DNA from: Haemaphysalis longicornis
Lineage: Eukaryota; Arthropoda; Arachnida; Ixodida; Ixodidae
Direction of reading: 5' to 3'
Length of the DNA stretch: 64,000 bases
NCBI GenBank assembly: GCA_013339765.2
Contig: JABSTR010001649.1
Span: 1-64,000 of the forward strand
Shown here one piece after another: positions 33,255-44,344 of this stretch; position 1 is the stretch's first letter; each line of letters opens with the position of its first letter. The notes under the pieces are model-generated. The model ran no database searches. It worked only from the letters and a program-made list of their open reading frames with translations, and was not told the DNA's origin. The translations under genes were made by a program, and so were the position numbers.

Positions 33255-34810
33255 CGCACCATTGCCCGTGCTCTATATTATCAAACTCCCTTTTGCTGGT
33301 CTTGGAAAGTCACGCTCTCCGAAATATTCGGCCTCCATTGCAGCAAGGTGCTTTGAGCGTCAGTTGCTTGTCTCCCATGTGTTGTACAAGTAGTGACCGA
33401 GGCGTGATTCGATTACTGTTGCACGTTACCGAGCAGAAAGGGAGCCATGGCTGACGAAGGCCTCACCAAGCCTTTGATGCCGCGTACGATCACCGCCTCT
33501 GTCCCAGCATCCCCGTACCATCACAGCGTTATCAAAGAATACTACATGCCTGCGCGTGTTGATGTGATTGAAATGGGCAAAACTACGTCGCCGTGCGTGA
33601 TGCACCGCCGCGTCATCGCATGAAGTGAAGCTAGTGTTCTGAATTTGTTTGCGGACATCATAGCTTCTTCCTGCCTTGGCCTATCAAAAACAATATAAGT
33701 CCATCTTTAATTAGCAAGACTTCACCACTCCACGAGGTCCCCAAGATCTCTGGTGAGTGGCGGATCTGTGAAGACAATCGCTGCCTTAAACCCTGGAGCA
33801 TGCCCGAACTATTGCACCTCCCATGCGTTGCGACCTTCAAGATTTTCCAGCATGGTACTGCAGTGAAAGCTGGTTCAGCAGAACTTCAATACTTCGAACT
33901 TACAAATATTTCGAATCGTAGGATTTTGTCTGAACAAAGTCTAAATACCTCCGTGTATAAAAAGTAGTGCCCTTAAATTCTGTGAAGAAGGGTGAACTGC
34001 AAAGCTAGAAGCAGTCCACTGAGTGCGCTCAACAAAACACGTTTATAGTTTTTTGCGATCGATTGTATTTCTTAGCGAATTACCTGAATGAATCTCTGGA
34101 GGATTCAAGCATTGTTCTTGCAGAAACATGCAACAGCCTGTGTCCTTCCCGCGTCCTATTCATCTCACTGTCTGCGTAAGGCCGGGTTCGTACTGTTGTC
34201 GCAACAGTCGTACTAAGTTTAAAGAATGACGTCATTTTGCGTCTCAGCCAAACGAACTGCCTGACATGCGCATTTTTTTACGGCCATAGATCACGATACG
34301 GCCTTTGCGTCCGTAGTCTGAAAATAGGCCAACACAAACTTCCAATCCGCTCTACAAAAAAGGAACTGCCGACAGGTCCCATTAGGCCGTTTAAGCAGCC
34401 GCGTTTACACCTCGCACCAGAAGAACACACATTCAATCCATCAGTACGGGCATGAAAGCTATAGCTGCTGGTATACAGTCCCCCCCTCCCTCCCATTAAT
34501 ATCCACTACAAACCTGAGCACGCATGCACCTGCAACCGGTCATCTGCACCTGCTTAGAAGTGACAGACGCCGTCGAATATATTCACTAAAAGCCCTCTGA
34601 AGGAGTGACTTTGGCTCGCGACGGCGTTTCAAGCGGGCAAGTTGCTCTTCATCCGGGAGGGTTATGCCGCTACTGGACGAGCTGAACTTGAGACCGTGAC
34701 GGTGACGCCAGCAGCTTTCCGTTCAATTTTTGCTCTTTTACCTCCAATTGATTGGCATGCATTCCTCCCATAACGATTTAAGGCCTGGAAGCCCTTGAGC
34801 TCTATTCTCG
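33255..34810. other. No feature recognised
   Basis: No supported exon, repeat array or RNA gene. A short imperfect palindrome (TACTGTTG-TCG-CAACAGTCGTA) near 34190 is the only structure noted. Frames are short and lack domains. Confidence 0.45.
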
Positions 34811-34924
34811 ATTGTTAAATAAAATGATTGCGCTAACAAGAGGCACGGACGGAGTGAGGACAACACACACGGCGCACTCGCTCCGTCGGTGTCCCTTTTT
34901 AGCGCAATCATTTTAATTAACAAT
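34811..34924. mobile_element. Foldback MITE-like element, 114 bp
   Basis: The left end ATTGTTAAATAAAATGATTGCGCTAA-type sequence (34811-34835) and the right end TTAGCGCAATCATTTTAATTAACAAT (34899-34924) are near-perfect inverse complements, and similarity continues inward through AGGCACGGACGGAGTGAGG and CTCGCTCCGTCGGTGTCCC. Almost the entire element can fold into a hairpin. No coding capacity. Confidence 0.75.
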
Positions 34925-36500
34925 TGAAAACCAACTTGCCCAGGACGCTACCCTTATCTATTCTCGGGTACAAACATGTGGCTGCCCGTTTTCGTTACCC
35001 CTTGCACGTGGACCACCGGCTTTTCGTGGGTAGCGGCTTGAAGCTAAGCTGGGCGTGCATGCCCCCCTTTGCCGTCCGCAAACCGAGCACGCAAAACCGG
35101 CAACCGGTGATGGTGCATACTTAGGCGGGAAATGCTCCGGCGAAATTGTCGCTCGGAACGCCTTCGAATCTGAAAAAGAAATATTAGCTCAAGCCATCGT
35201 TCCAACTGGTAAGTTTTTCTTCTACTGGGAGAGATTTGCAGCTACTTTTAGAATTTACCTGAGGAGGAAACAGCCACGGCCGGTGTCAGTCGTTCTAGGG
35301 GGCAGCCGTTTGGAGGCCGTTACCTGAGCGTCGCGGGTGCGGCGTGTTTTTATGGCCGCGAAAACGAGAGAGTTATCGCAGCAGCGGCAAAAGTAAGAAA
35401 ACGGAGAGGAACATCTAGTGAAGGGTGAAATGCAGTACGACACGTGCGGCTACGGCTGATCTCTCTCACTTCCTTTCCTGGACACATGTCTCATGTGTCG
35501 CCACCAAGGAGCGCCCTCCAGCTGACACTTTCCCCAGACGCTGTTCAATTCTCCGATAATCCAAACGACGTGACATTTGTGTGGGAGGTTCAAACATGAT
35601 ATGCAACAACATACTTGCTGCTCCCTTTTGCTGGGCCAATCCCAACCACGTAAAATTTGCGAGGGAGGTTTAAACATGATTTTGCTACATGCTGGCAGGC
35701 GGCAGCGGTGCTCTGCAAGGTAGCAGCAGAGTAGCGCACGCTGCCGTACGTTCCCTGCTCAAGGAAACACTTCCTCAAAACACCGAGTACTGTGCAGCTC
35801 GCGGTGCGCACAAATTTCATATTAGGTAGCGTAGTAATCGTCAGTGCATTTTTTACGACCATCCGTGTTTTTGTGTACGTTTCGCAATCATGTGATAGCC
35901 CCACTACCGCCGATGCGACAGACTGTGCAGCTTGCCTAATGGGCATCGGCGATGTCAGGGGGAAATAGTTGCGAAAGAAGTGTTAGCAGTGGTGAGGAGG
36001 AGCCCCGGAGTGGCACCGAGTAAATCGATGACACCGGAATAAACACTGGAGGGGTTAAACATACACTGCTTTCAAGTAAAAGAAACTTTTGAATACATTC
36101 GACCATTAGAGGAAAACAAGCGCTTGCGGTCGCTTCCGGTGACCAGAGTTTTTCTTCAATCACATTTTCTACCATGATATTTCTGACACGTCATCCTGCT
36201 AACTACATGAAGGGTACTGTGGTAATCTTTGTTTCATGAGTTACAACTTTTATTAATTAGAATACCGATGGCTTCTCCTTGTGGTTCAATGTAACAATTC
36301 TTTACGGAACGATTTTCGCTAAGATAGACTTCTATGGCGTATGTCAACTTTTCCATTTTATTTTAATTCAGTTTAGTTTTGTTTCCTGAGTACACAATTG
36401 GTTCTATACCCAGGACAAGATTATATTGGCGCATGTTATTTGTAACAACATACGTGAGTTCTTATATTTGCTGTAAACGTTGACCGGCAAGTGGTTTCAA
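34925..36500. other. Unassigned DNA with one diverged 80-bp duplication
   Basis: Segments ending GGGAGGTTCAAACATGAT (about 35582-35599) and GGGAGGTTTAAACATGAT (about 35662-35679) are 80 bp apart and similar over roughly 55 bp, a diverged tandem duplication. I see no gene in the rest. Confidence 0.4.
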
Positions 36501-36501
36501 T

Positions 36502-36868
36502 AATAGAGCAGGGAAGGTCGTTTCAATCTTTCACCGTGCTGAGAAAGAAGAGGCGTGAAACGTAATAGTTCCAGAATGACAGCGGGACACTTGAAGTTGG
36601 TACCATGTTACACAACTCGTCTTCCAGACATCTTGAAACAGCTTGAAACAGCTTGAAACGTGAATTGACGGTTCCAGAAACACTTGCGCTGAAAGATAAA
36701 AGCCTGCAAAGCAGACGCCACGGCATCCGGTTCGACGACACTCGCCTCCGCAAGTCACTTTGTTGACCGCTGCTTCACCGCCTCCGTATTTGTTTGAGTT
36801 GTTAGGGGAGCACAAGTTCGCTCCAGTAAAGACAACTGCGTCCTCCTTGGCTAAGTGACATCTGGTTG
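36502..36868 (+). mobile_element. Gypsy element B: 5' LTR (start uncertain)
   Basis: The portion 36667-36866 (ACGGTTCCAGAAACACTTGCGC to GGCTAAGTGACA) matches 40961-41169. The part before 36667, with three near-copies of CTTGAAACAG at 36632-36660, has no counterpart in the 3' copy, so the true left end is uncertain. The GGTTGAGGTGCGGGG that follows is in the place of the primer-binding site. Confidence 0.6.
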
Positions 36869-36988
36869 AGGTGCGGGGTACTCAGCCTTTACGATCCCTA
36901 CGACATCTGGAAGCCGCCGAGTTAGTCTAGCTAGACAAAGCCGCCGACTGCAAAGATTACTACCCTAGATCGGTCTTCTACGAGAAGG

Positions 36989-37670
36989 GTGCAAGAGAAC
37001 GAACGCTGCAACCGACACCATGGTTCGAGAAACAACGTATCCAGTCGTCCTGCTAGCAGCCCGGGAACCCCCGCTGAAGACCACGAAGATTGGTTGGAGA
37101 AGCTGAAGCGCGTCCCCAACTTCAACAAGTGGGACGATGAAGAAACTTTCCGGTATGTCTTCTTTTACTTCGAAGATGCTACCCAAACTTGGTTCGAGAA
37201 CCATGATAGCTCTTTGACCGACTGGACCCAATTGAAAGGGAGTTCTTAAGACCTTCACTACTGTGGTTAGAAGAGAGCGAGCTGCGCTTTTGCTTGAAAC
37301 TAGAACGCAGCACCCCAAACGAAGGAGTCGTGATCTTCGTTGAAGAAATGAAGCGAATATTGCGCCGTGCGGACCCGGAAGTGATGAAAGAAAAGAAACT
37401 GAGATTTTCTATACGAGGAGTAAAGGTTGAACCTTTGCTTTGCAAAACGGCGCGACGCGTACCCGACATGACCGAACCTGCCGCTGTGAACACGACGAAG
37501 ACCACTACGCATAGTGCCCGGCCATCAGCCCGTACAAGCCGAGGTACGACGCCCCGACGCACCCGCAACTTCAGGAAAGCGGCGTCGGAAGTTCAGCGGT
37601 CCATCCACGGCTTTGATGTAGTCGCCCTCATACACACGGTAGCCGACTATTCACTAGTTAGAGGATAATT
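36989..37670 (+). pseudogene. Gypsy element B: gag remnant
   Basis: Frame 36989-37249 has a capsid-like stretch (EDHEDWLEKLKRVPNFNKWD, then WFENHDSSLTDW), typical of gag of a tick Gypsy family. After a shift, 37294-37668 continues with the helical KLERSTPNEGVVIFVEEMK region and a Thr/Arg-rich basic end. A zinc knuckle and the protease are not seen; the part between gag and reverse transcriptase (about 37670-38050) appears deleted or degraded. Confidence 0.65.
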
Positions 37671-38049
37671 TGCGTCTAAACTGAAGAAAGTTACAAGCAG
37701 ACGGGACGGCCCGCACATACGCACAGCCGGAGGGGGACAAAGGGTTGCTTCACGGCCGCTGTGTCTCTATCGCATGAGCATCGCGATCTTTAGGCAACGC
37801 CAATCCCCAAATTTGCTCTCTAAATTCGCCGAGGAGTACCAGCATCAAAACGAGGGCGCTAAAATTGCGTTCCTCGAAGAAATGCAAGATGCAAGTGGCG
37901 TGATCGCTGTTGCCGACTTTGAATGAGCATGCGCAGAACCTTTCAAGCTGCCCCATACTTTAGACGTGAGCCCGGCTTTGGCGGAAGAAAATCGGGATTA
38001 ATTATTGCACTTGTTGCGTCACTGCAGCGAGTGTTTTTCGTCCAACTCA

Positions 38050-38900
38050 AAATTACGTCAAACACCCCTAGCGAAGCACCGAAATATAACCGAAGATGGA
38101 GCCCGACCTACCCGACAGTCACCGTAAAGAGTGTCTTGACGCGAGCGGGAAGCCATCCGGACACAAGTCGAGGACATCCTCAGCGGCGACTTTATAAAGC
38201 CATCAAAAAGCCCCTTGGCTGCCCCGGTCATGCTCGTGAAGAAAAAGACGGCCCTCTGACGTTCTGCGTTGACTACCGGTGATTGAACAAGATCACCAAA
38301 AAGGATGTGTACCCAACGCCACAAATCGACGATGCCCTCGACCACCTCTTCCACGAGAAGTACTACTCATCGATGGATCTGAAGACAGGCTACTGGAAAA
38401 TTAAAGTGGACGGGAGAGGTCGAGAGAAGAGTGCATTTATAAACCCGGGCGGCACTTATAAGTTCAAGGTGATGTCTTTCGGGCTATGCACGGCGCCAGA
38501 AACGTTTCAGAGAGTCTTTGCCACTGTGCTAGCTGGCCTCAAGCAGCAGCCTGCCTCGTATACCTCGACGATGTTGTGGTATTTTCCCGGACTTTCGACG
38601 AACAACTTGCAAGGTTGCAGTCTGTACTCGAGGCCATCCGTACGTCGGGGTTAACGATAAAGCCTGAAAAGTGCCGCTTGGCGTACAAGGAACTAACGTT
38701 TTTGGGCCATGTCGTCAACGCCGCGTGAGTCCGGCCTGACCCGCCGAAAACTTCCGCCATAGCGAACTTCCCAAGACCGAAAGTTAAGAAGGGCGTGCGG
38801 AGATTTCCTGGACTATGCGCATACTACCAGCGCTTCGTCGCAAACTTCTCCCGCTTTGCACAGCCACTCACGCGCTCGACGAACGATAGCACCCCTTTCA
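38050..38900 (+). pseudogene. Gypsy element B: reverse transcriptase
   Basis: Motifs in order: VKKKDGPLTFCVDYR then a stop, LNKITKKDVYPTPQIDDALD, YSSMDLKTGYWKIKV, KFKVMSFGLCTAPETFQRV, and in another frame LVYLDDVVVFSRTFDEQL. The catalytic Tyr-Leu-Asp-Asp survives near 38558-38575 but in a different frame from the upstream motifs. Several stops and shifts make it inactive. Confidence 0.83.
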
Positions 38901-39550
38901 GATGAGAAAATGCCAAAACAAAGTATTGTGCGAGCTGCAACAATGCCTGCGAAGCCCGCCCGTGCTCGTACATTTCGACCAAAACGCCGAAACGGAAATG
39001 CACACGGACGACAGTAAAAAGCTTGGGCGCTGTCCTCGTGCAAACGCCAAATGCTGCGAAAAAGTAATTGCTTTTGCCAGCCGTGGTCTGCCCAAGGAAT
39101 AAAGAAACTACTCAGCCTCTCATAAAGAGTGCCTCGCGATTATATGGGTCATTTCTAAATGTCACCGACACGTGTATGGAAGACCGTTCAAGGTTGTGAC
39201 AGACCACCTTGCGCTGTGTTGGCTCGCCAATTTGAAGGACCCCTCTGGCCGTCTTGGTAGGTGTAGCTTGCGCCTGCAAAATTTGACATTACAGAAGTGT
39301 TTAAATCCGGAAGGAAACACTCTGAGGCCGACTGCCTCTCTCGCGCCTTCGTCGACTCACCACCACAACACTCCGATGAAGACAGCGCGTTCTTCAGAGT
39401 CATGATGGCGAGCGACCTAGCCGCCCAGAAGCGTGCCGACCCCAAGTTACGCGTAATGATCCACTACCTCGAAGGGCGCAACGTCGCTGTGCCTAGGGCC
39501 TTCAAACAGAGCTTACCACCATTCAGCCTGAAAACTCTGTACTTGTGAAA
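38900..39550 (+). pseudogene. Gypsy element B: RNase H
   Basis: ELQQCLRSPPVLVHFDQNAE leads into MHTDDSKKLG (first Asp motif); later frames show YGRPFKVVTDHLALCWLANL and KSGRKHSEADCLSRAF. An indel after HTDD disturbs the domain. The region matches the same piece at 54536 in element D, which identifies one family. Confidence 0.78.
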
Positions 39551-40665
39551 AACTTCAGCCCTGTACGAGAACTAATTGTCTTCTCTCGTCCATTCGAACC
39601 TTCGTGATGACATTTTGGAAGCATGACACGACGACCCGTCTTCCGGACATCTCGGCACAGCTCGCATTTTGGGAAAATCAATATGAAGTACTACTGGCCC
39701 CGCCTTGCATCCGACGTCACCCATTGCATCCAGAGCTGCTGTGGCTGCCAGCGACGAAAAACGCCACCAATGAGACCAGCCTGCACTACTGCAGCCAATC
39801 GCTGTGCCATCAAAGCCCTTCCAACACATTGGAATGGATCTTCTGGGCCCTTTCACTACATCCCGATCCGAGAACAAGTGGATTGTCGTAGCGGCAGACT
39901 ACATGACACACTACGTAGAGACCGCCGCCCTTCAAAGGGGGCCTGCACCACAAGCCGCAAAGGTCCTCGTAAGCCCTAGTTGTGCGGCGACATGGAGCCC
40001 CGGAAGAGCTAATCACGGACCGCGGAACGGCCTTTACTGCGGAGGTGATGCAAGGAATATTACGCTAGAGCAACACGGATTGTTGAAGAAGGACGGCGTA
40101 CCACCCCCAAAGGAACGGGCTAACAGAGCGTCTGAAGAAGAAAATCGCCGATATTCTTTCAATGAACGTCGACGTTGAACATAAGAAATGGGACGAAGTC
40201 TGCCGTATTTCATCTTTGCGTACAACACGGCTATCCAGGAAACTACGCAGATGACCCCGTTCGAGCCCGTCTACAGAAGACGGCCGACTAAAATACTGGA
40301 CGCTTGCTTCCGCATCTAGAAGACGACGAACTTAACCCCGACGCCCAAGAATACCTTCAGCGTGCGGAGGAAGCCTGCCAGCTCGCTTCAGTTTGTACAA
40401 CGAAGGAGGAGCTAGTGGAGGCTGGGCACTACAACCTCTGACGCCGAGACGCCGAGTACCACTCAGGGGTTCGTGTTTGGGTTTCTACTCGCATCCGTAA
40501 GCACGGACTAAGGAGAAGCTTCTGCGACGGTATTTCCGACCCTACGAAATTCTAAGACGTGTCGGCTAACTTACCTACAAGGTTATCCCCGATGATTATT
40601 CTGGAACATCACAACGACACACGCGGCCCGAAGTCGTCCACGCGGTTCGCTTGAAACCTTACTAT
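39551..40665 (+). pseudogene. Gypsy element B: integrase
   Basis: Short frames carry YYWPRLASDVTHCIQSCCGC (zinc region), then in another frame KPFQHIGMDLLGPFTTSRSE with the first core Asp. The second Asp and the Glu are in further shifted fragments (YGDMEPR-like and FKERANRAS-like positions), so spacing cannot be checked by eye. The end has HAVRLKPYYAR near 40650, the usual close of Gypsy pol. Confidence 0.75.
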
Positions 40666-40727
40666 GCTAGATGACGGACTTTTTTGTTGTTCTGTCTTTT
40701 ATTTTTGCATCGGGTCGATGCACTCTT

Positions 40728-41169
40728 AGAGGGGCGGGCGGAGGTTATGCCGTGAACCTTGTTTGGGTTTGTTTATTTATAGTTTGTTTTACTGCACGGC
40801 CATGCCCTGCTCTGTTTTGTGTGTCCAAAGCGAAGCGCGTCTTCCATTCTATATGTTTATTCCGCGCGGGCGATCTCATTCAGATAAGCAGACTGTTTCA
40901 CCCTACCGTCACTAAGCCGAGAATATTCTTCCTTGATCTACAATGTTCTTGATGTAAATCTACGGTTCGAGAACCACTTGCGCCGAAAGATAAAAGCGTG
41001 CAGAGCAGACGCCACGGAATTCGAATCAACGACACTCGCCTGCGCAAGTCAATTTGTTGACTGATGCTTCGCCGCCTGAGTATTATTTTGAGTTGTTAGG
41101 GGAGCACAAGTTCGCACCACAAAACTTGTTTCTCCTTGAAGACAACTGCGTTGTCTTGGCTTCGTGACA
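40728..41169 (+). mobile_element. Gypsy element B: polypurine tract and 3' LTR
   Basis: AGAGGGGCGGGCGGAGG at about 40728-40745 is a good polypurine tract. The LTR follows; its second half, 40961-41169, matches the 5' copy from ACGGTTC through GAGTTGTTAGGGGAGCACAAGTTCGC to GTGACA. The first half lacks a clear partner upstream, which suggests that the 5' LTR is partly replaced or the copy is recombinant. Confidence 0.65.
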
Positions 41170-41426
41170 AGTACGTATAGGCACCGGACACTGAAGTTGG
41201 CCCGCGACTGAAGCGCCGCCTCTCGCCGGCACTTAGCGACTTTGGGTCGGTGGATATAGCCACCGGCCATTCAGCGCACGTAAAACACTCGCGCTGCGTG
41301 CGGTTCGACGCTGTGTGGCGTGTGTTTTTTTTAAGAAACAGTTATAATGGTTAGTTGCAGTGTCCAAAAGGTGTAAAATGCTGCACGAAAAATCCAGCGC
41401 TACAGCAAGAAGAACAGAACTAGCTA

Positions 41427-42672
41427 TTGTCTTGGCTGCGTTGCTACAGCGAGTGTTTTTCGTTGGACGCAAAATTACGTCTGACCCGTCCAGCGAAGCA
41501 CCGAATCATAACTGAAGAGGGAGATCGACGATATCGACAGCCACCGAACCACTTGTCTTCACACGAGCGGGAAGCCGTCCGGTAACAAGTGGAAGACATG
41601 CTCAGCGATGGCACTCTGCAGCCATCGAAAAAGCCCCTGGACGGCGCCAGTCATACTCGGGGAGCAAAAAAAATAGCAAATTAAGGTTTTGCGTTGACTA
41701 CCGGTGACTGGACAAAATCATCGAAAAGGACGTGTGCTCCTGCAATGAATCAAGGAATGTCTCGACCACTTCTGCCACGCGAAGTTCTTTTCATTGGTGG
41801 ATGCAAAGACAGGCTACTGGGAAGTTGAAGACGACGAAACAAGCCCAGAGAATACTGCATTCATAACCCTGGACGGCCGTTAAAAGTTCAAGATTATGCC
41901 GTTCGGCCTGCGCATGGCTCCAACAACGTTTCAATGAGTCATTGACACTGTCCTAGCTCGCCTAAAGTGGCACACCTGTCTCGTATACCTCAACGACGTT
42001 GCGGTATTCGCCTGAACGTTCGACCACCACGTCCCCAGGTTTGAGTCTGTATTCGAGGCTATGCGCTAGTCGGGGCTAGCGCTGAAGCCTGAAAGGAAAT
42101 CACGTTTTTGGACAATGTCGTCACCGCAGCGCGAGCCGTGCATAACCGGGCAAAAACTTGAGCCATAGCGAACTTCGCCAGACCGAAAGACAAGAAGGGC
42201 TGCGAAGATATTATGGACTGTGCGCATACTACCAGAACTTCGTCGAAACCTTCGCACGCATTGTAGAGCCACTCATGCACTTGAAAGATAGAACCCTTTT
42301 TAGCTGGGAAGACTCCGCAGAAAAATCATTGTGCGAGCGGCAACAATACCTGCGAAACCAGCTTGTGCTCCCTCATTTCCAAGGAAACGACGAAGCGGCA
42401 GTGCACACTGACGGCAGTGATATAGGCTTAAGTGCAGTGATATAGGCTTAGGTGGTCGTCCAAAAACAAAGCGGTTGCAAAAAATTGATCACCTTTGCCA
42501 GCCGTCGTCTATCGAAGGAGGAGAAAAACTACTGAGCCTCTGAGAAAGAGTGCCTCGCAATTCTATGTGCCATTTAATTTCACCCATAGGTGTATGACAT
42601 AGCGCTCAAGGTTGTGACTGACCACCCCGTGCTGTGTTGGCTGACCAATTCGAGTGACCCCTCTGGCCGTGT
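41427..42672 (+). pseudogene. Gypsy element C: degraded pol fragment of the same family
   Basis: From CTGCGTTGCTACAGCGAGTG the DNA parallels 38018-39240: the pre-RT block, TTTTGCGTTGACTACCGGTGACTGG, AGGCTACTGGGAAG, ATGCCGTTCGGCCTGCGCATGGC, the YLNDV version of the polymerase box, and an RNase H fragment (VHTDGSDIGLSAVI at about 42403-42445). Many substitutions, indels and a small duplication (TATAGGCTTA repeated near 42420-42450). It stops in GACCCCTCTGGCCGTG, where a LINE 3' end begins. Confidence 0.75.
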
Positions 42673-42679
42673 CTTTTTA

Positions 42680-43003
42680 AATCAATCCATCAAAAAATCA
42701 ATCAATCAACATCTTTATTACAAGAGAGTACAAGTGTGTAGAGACAATTTGGACCGTTAGTCAGGCGGCTAGGTTTCGGTCCAATTCAAAAATACAGTTA
42801 CAAATGAGTCATGGGTATCTACCAAGTGTAGAAAATAAAGAGCATCAACAGAAACAAGGCAAAGAAAACAAAAATGAAACCCAAAGTACAGCTACTACAG
42901 CTACTATCATTACAATTGCATGTTTAAACAACATTCTGTTTATCCAAGTAAAACATCTTGGAAGACAATTTGTTGTTCCTAGCAATTTTTACTCAAAAAC
43001 GTA
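42680..43003 (-). mobile_element. 5'-truncated LINE 3' end
   Basis: On the minus strand the segment ends in TAATAAAGATGTTGATTGATTGATT, an AATAAA-type signal followed by short ATTG repeats, the usual 3' terminus of CR1-like elements. No coding domain remains. It abuts the broken end of Gypsy element C. Confidence 0.55.
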
Positions 43004-43220
43004 CATTTGGCAAAAGGCTTGTCTATAACGTTCCAGCGGCGTTGCCCACAGTGCGCGGGAGACATCTCGTGATAACGCCTGTTTTGAGACCGGTAGAATG
43101 TCACCATGCGTGGCCCACATCAGTGTGGCGTGGCCGTGTCACCGTGGCCGTGTCAACCTCTCGTTGTGCCCGGCCACGGGGCTTTTGTACCTTCTTTCGC
43201 CTTGAGATGCGCTGGCTGCG
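43004..43220 (+). repeat. R2 dispersed repeat, copy 1
   Basis: The block from TTTGGCAAAAGGCTTGTCTATA through GATAACGCCTGTTTTGAGACCGG, TCTCGTTGTGCCC and CTTCTTTCGCCTTGAGATGCGCTG matches the reverse complement of 47745-47945, at roughly 80 percent by eye. No coding features assigned. Confidence 0.7.
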
Positions 43221-43352
43221 GATCCAGGGTGGCAAAAGAAATGGCAGCATCTTCACTCCTTTACGATGGCGAGGGTGTGGAGTACGGGGACTCCAAATGA
43301 CATCCATGTTGCGCCCGGAGTGATATCCGATTTGCACGCCGACCGTTGTTCA

Positions 43353-43414
43353 ATTTGAGCCGTGAATTGCACCTTGATTATTCCATAAATAAAACTGCCA
43401 CTCACGGCTCAAAT
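43353..43414. repeat. 13-bp inverted repeat, 36-nt spacer
   Basis: ATTTGAGCCGTGA at 43353-43365 is the exact reverse complement of TCACGGCTCAAAT at 43402-43414. The AT-rich spacer contains AATAAA. Possibly the core of a small foldback element. Confidence 0.7.
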
Positions 43415-43784
43415 CGAATTGCGCTTGATGTTCCCTTCATGATGATGTGAGCACGGATGGACGCGGACGTACATTGGGAGGCCCTACGGACCTCCGAACC
43501 GTTACAGGTGAGGGAGTAAGCCGTCTGATTCGCGGTCACAGTCCAATGGGAAAGACGACTGACACTAATTTTGTCGTGTCTACCAGACACAGGCTCAAAT
43601 CCTCTCGGTGCCTCTGGGAATTTTTCGGATTGTAAATGCTATGCGCACGGACAAGGACGAACATTGTGCGGTCCTAAGGTACTCCGCACCAAAAGAGCGA
43701 TGCGTGATTTGTTAACTACCGAATGGCGAGAGAAGCTTAATTTGAGAATCTACAAAACGGAGAAAGATTCTTAATGCGTGCTTT
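43415..43784. other. Unassigned; weak internal duplication
   Basis: Two segments with CGGACGTACATTGGGAGGCCCTACGG-like sequence (about 43464 and 43648) look like a very diverged repeat. No gene seen. Confidence 0.3.
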
Positions 43785-44344
43785 TAAGTGCGAATGCACT
43801 TCTTAAGCGACCCTGAACCTGCGTCCACCGGCGATGTCCGCGCACGTGGAGATGGGCGCGCGCAGCCTGGCTGCTGACATGGCACATACCCACGTGGGGG
43901 ATTGGCCAGGAATCTCCTCGTCTTTCTTGGCAACGGGGGGAGATGGTCGCGCGCTGCCTGCCGCTGACATGGCACATACCCACGTGGGGGATTGGCCAGG
44001 AATCTCCTCGTCTTCCTTGGCAACGGGGGGAGATGGGCGCGCGCTGCCTGGCCGCTGACATGGAACATACCCACTTGGGGGATTGGCCAAGATTCGGGCG
44101 TGAGAAGGGCTAATGCACCTGCTTAAAGGAGTACTGACACGAAATTTCAAAGCTGAGATCCGCTCTAGCAATCAAGTACAACGACAACACAAATAGGTGT
44201 CTGTGAATAAATTCATCTTTCTTTCTTTGTAGGTGTGTGTGTGTGTGTGTGATCTCTCTTTCGCGAACATTACCGAACCGCGCAAATTCAACTCGTGCAT
44301 TCGCACTTCCACGTTCTTCCCCTCGGGGAAATGCGGGGAATTTT
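43785..44344 (-). mobile_element. R1 element, second copy, reverse orientation
   Basis: Reverse complement of 26197-26631 with the same 14-bp inverted repeats at 43786-43799 and 44295-44308 and a GT-repeat (about 44231-44251). Here the internal unit of about 90 bp (TGACATGGCACATACCCACGTGGG...) is present three times, at about 43876, 43966 and 44057, against two in the other copy. That accounts for its extra length (560 against 435 bp). The frames open across the repeats are not coding. Confidence 0.75.

Noticed and set aside
43834..44171. ORFs of 70-120 codons over the R1 copy
   Set aside because: They follow the 90-bp internal repeat in several frames on both strands and have no domain.
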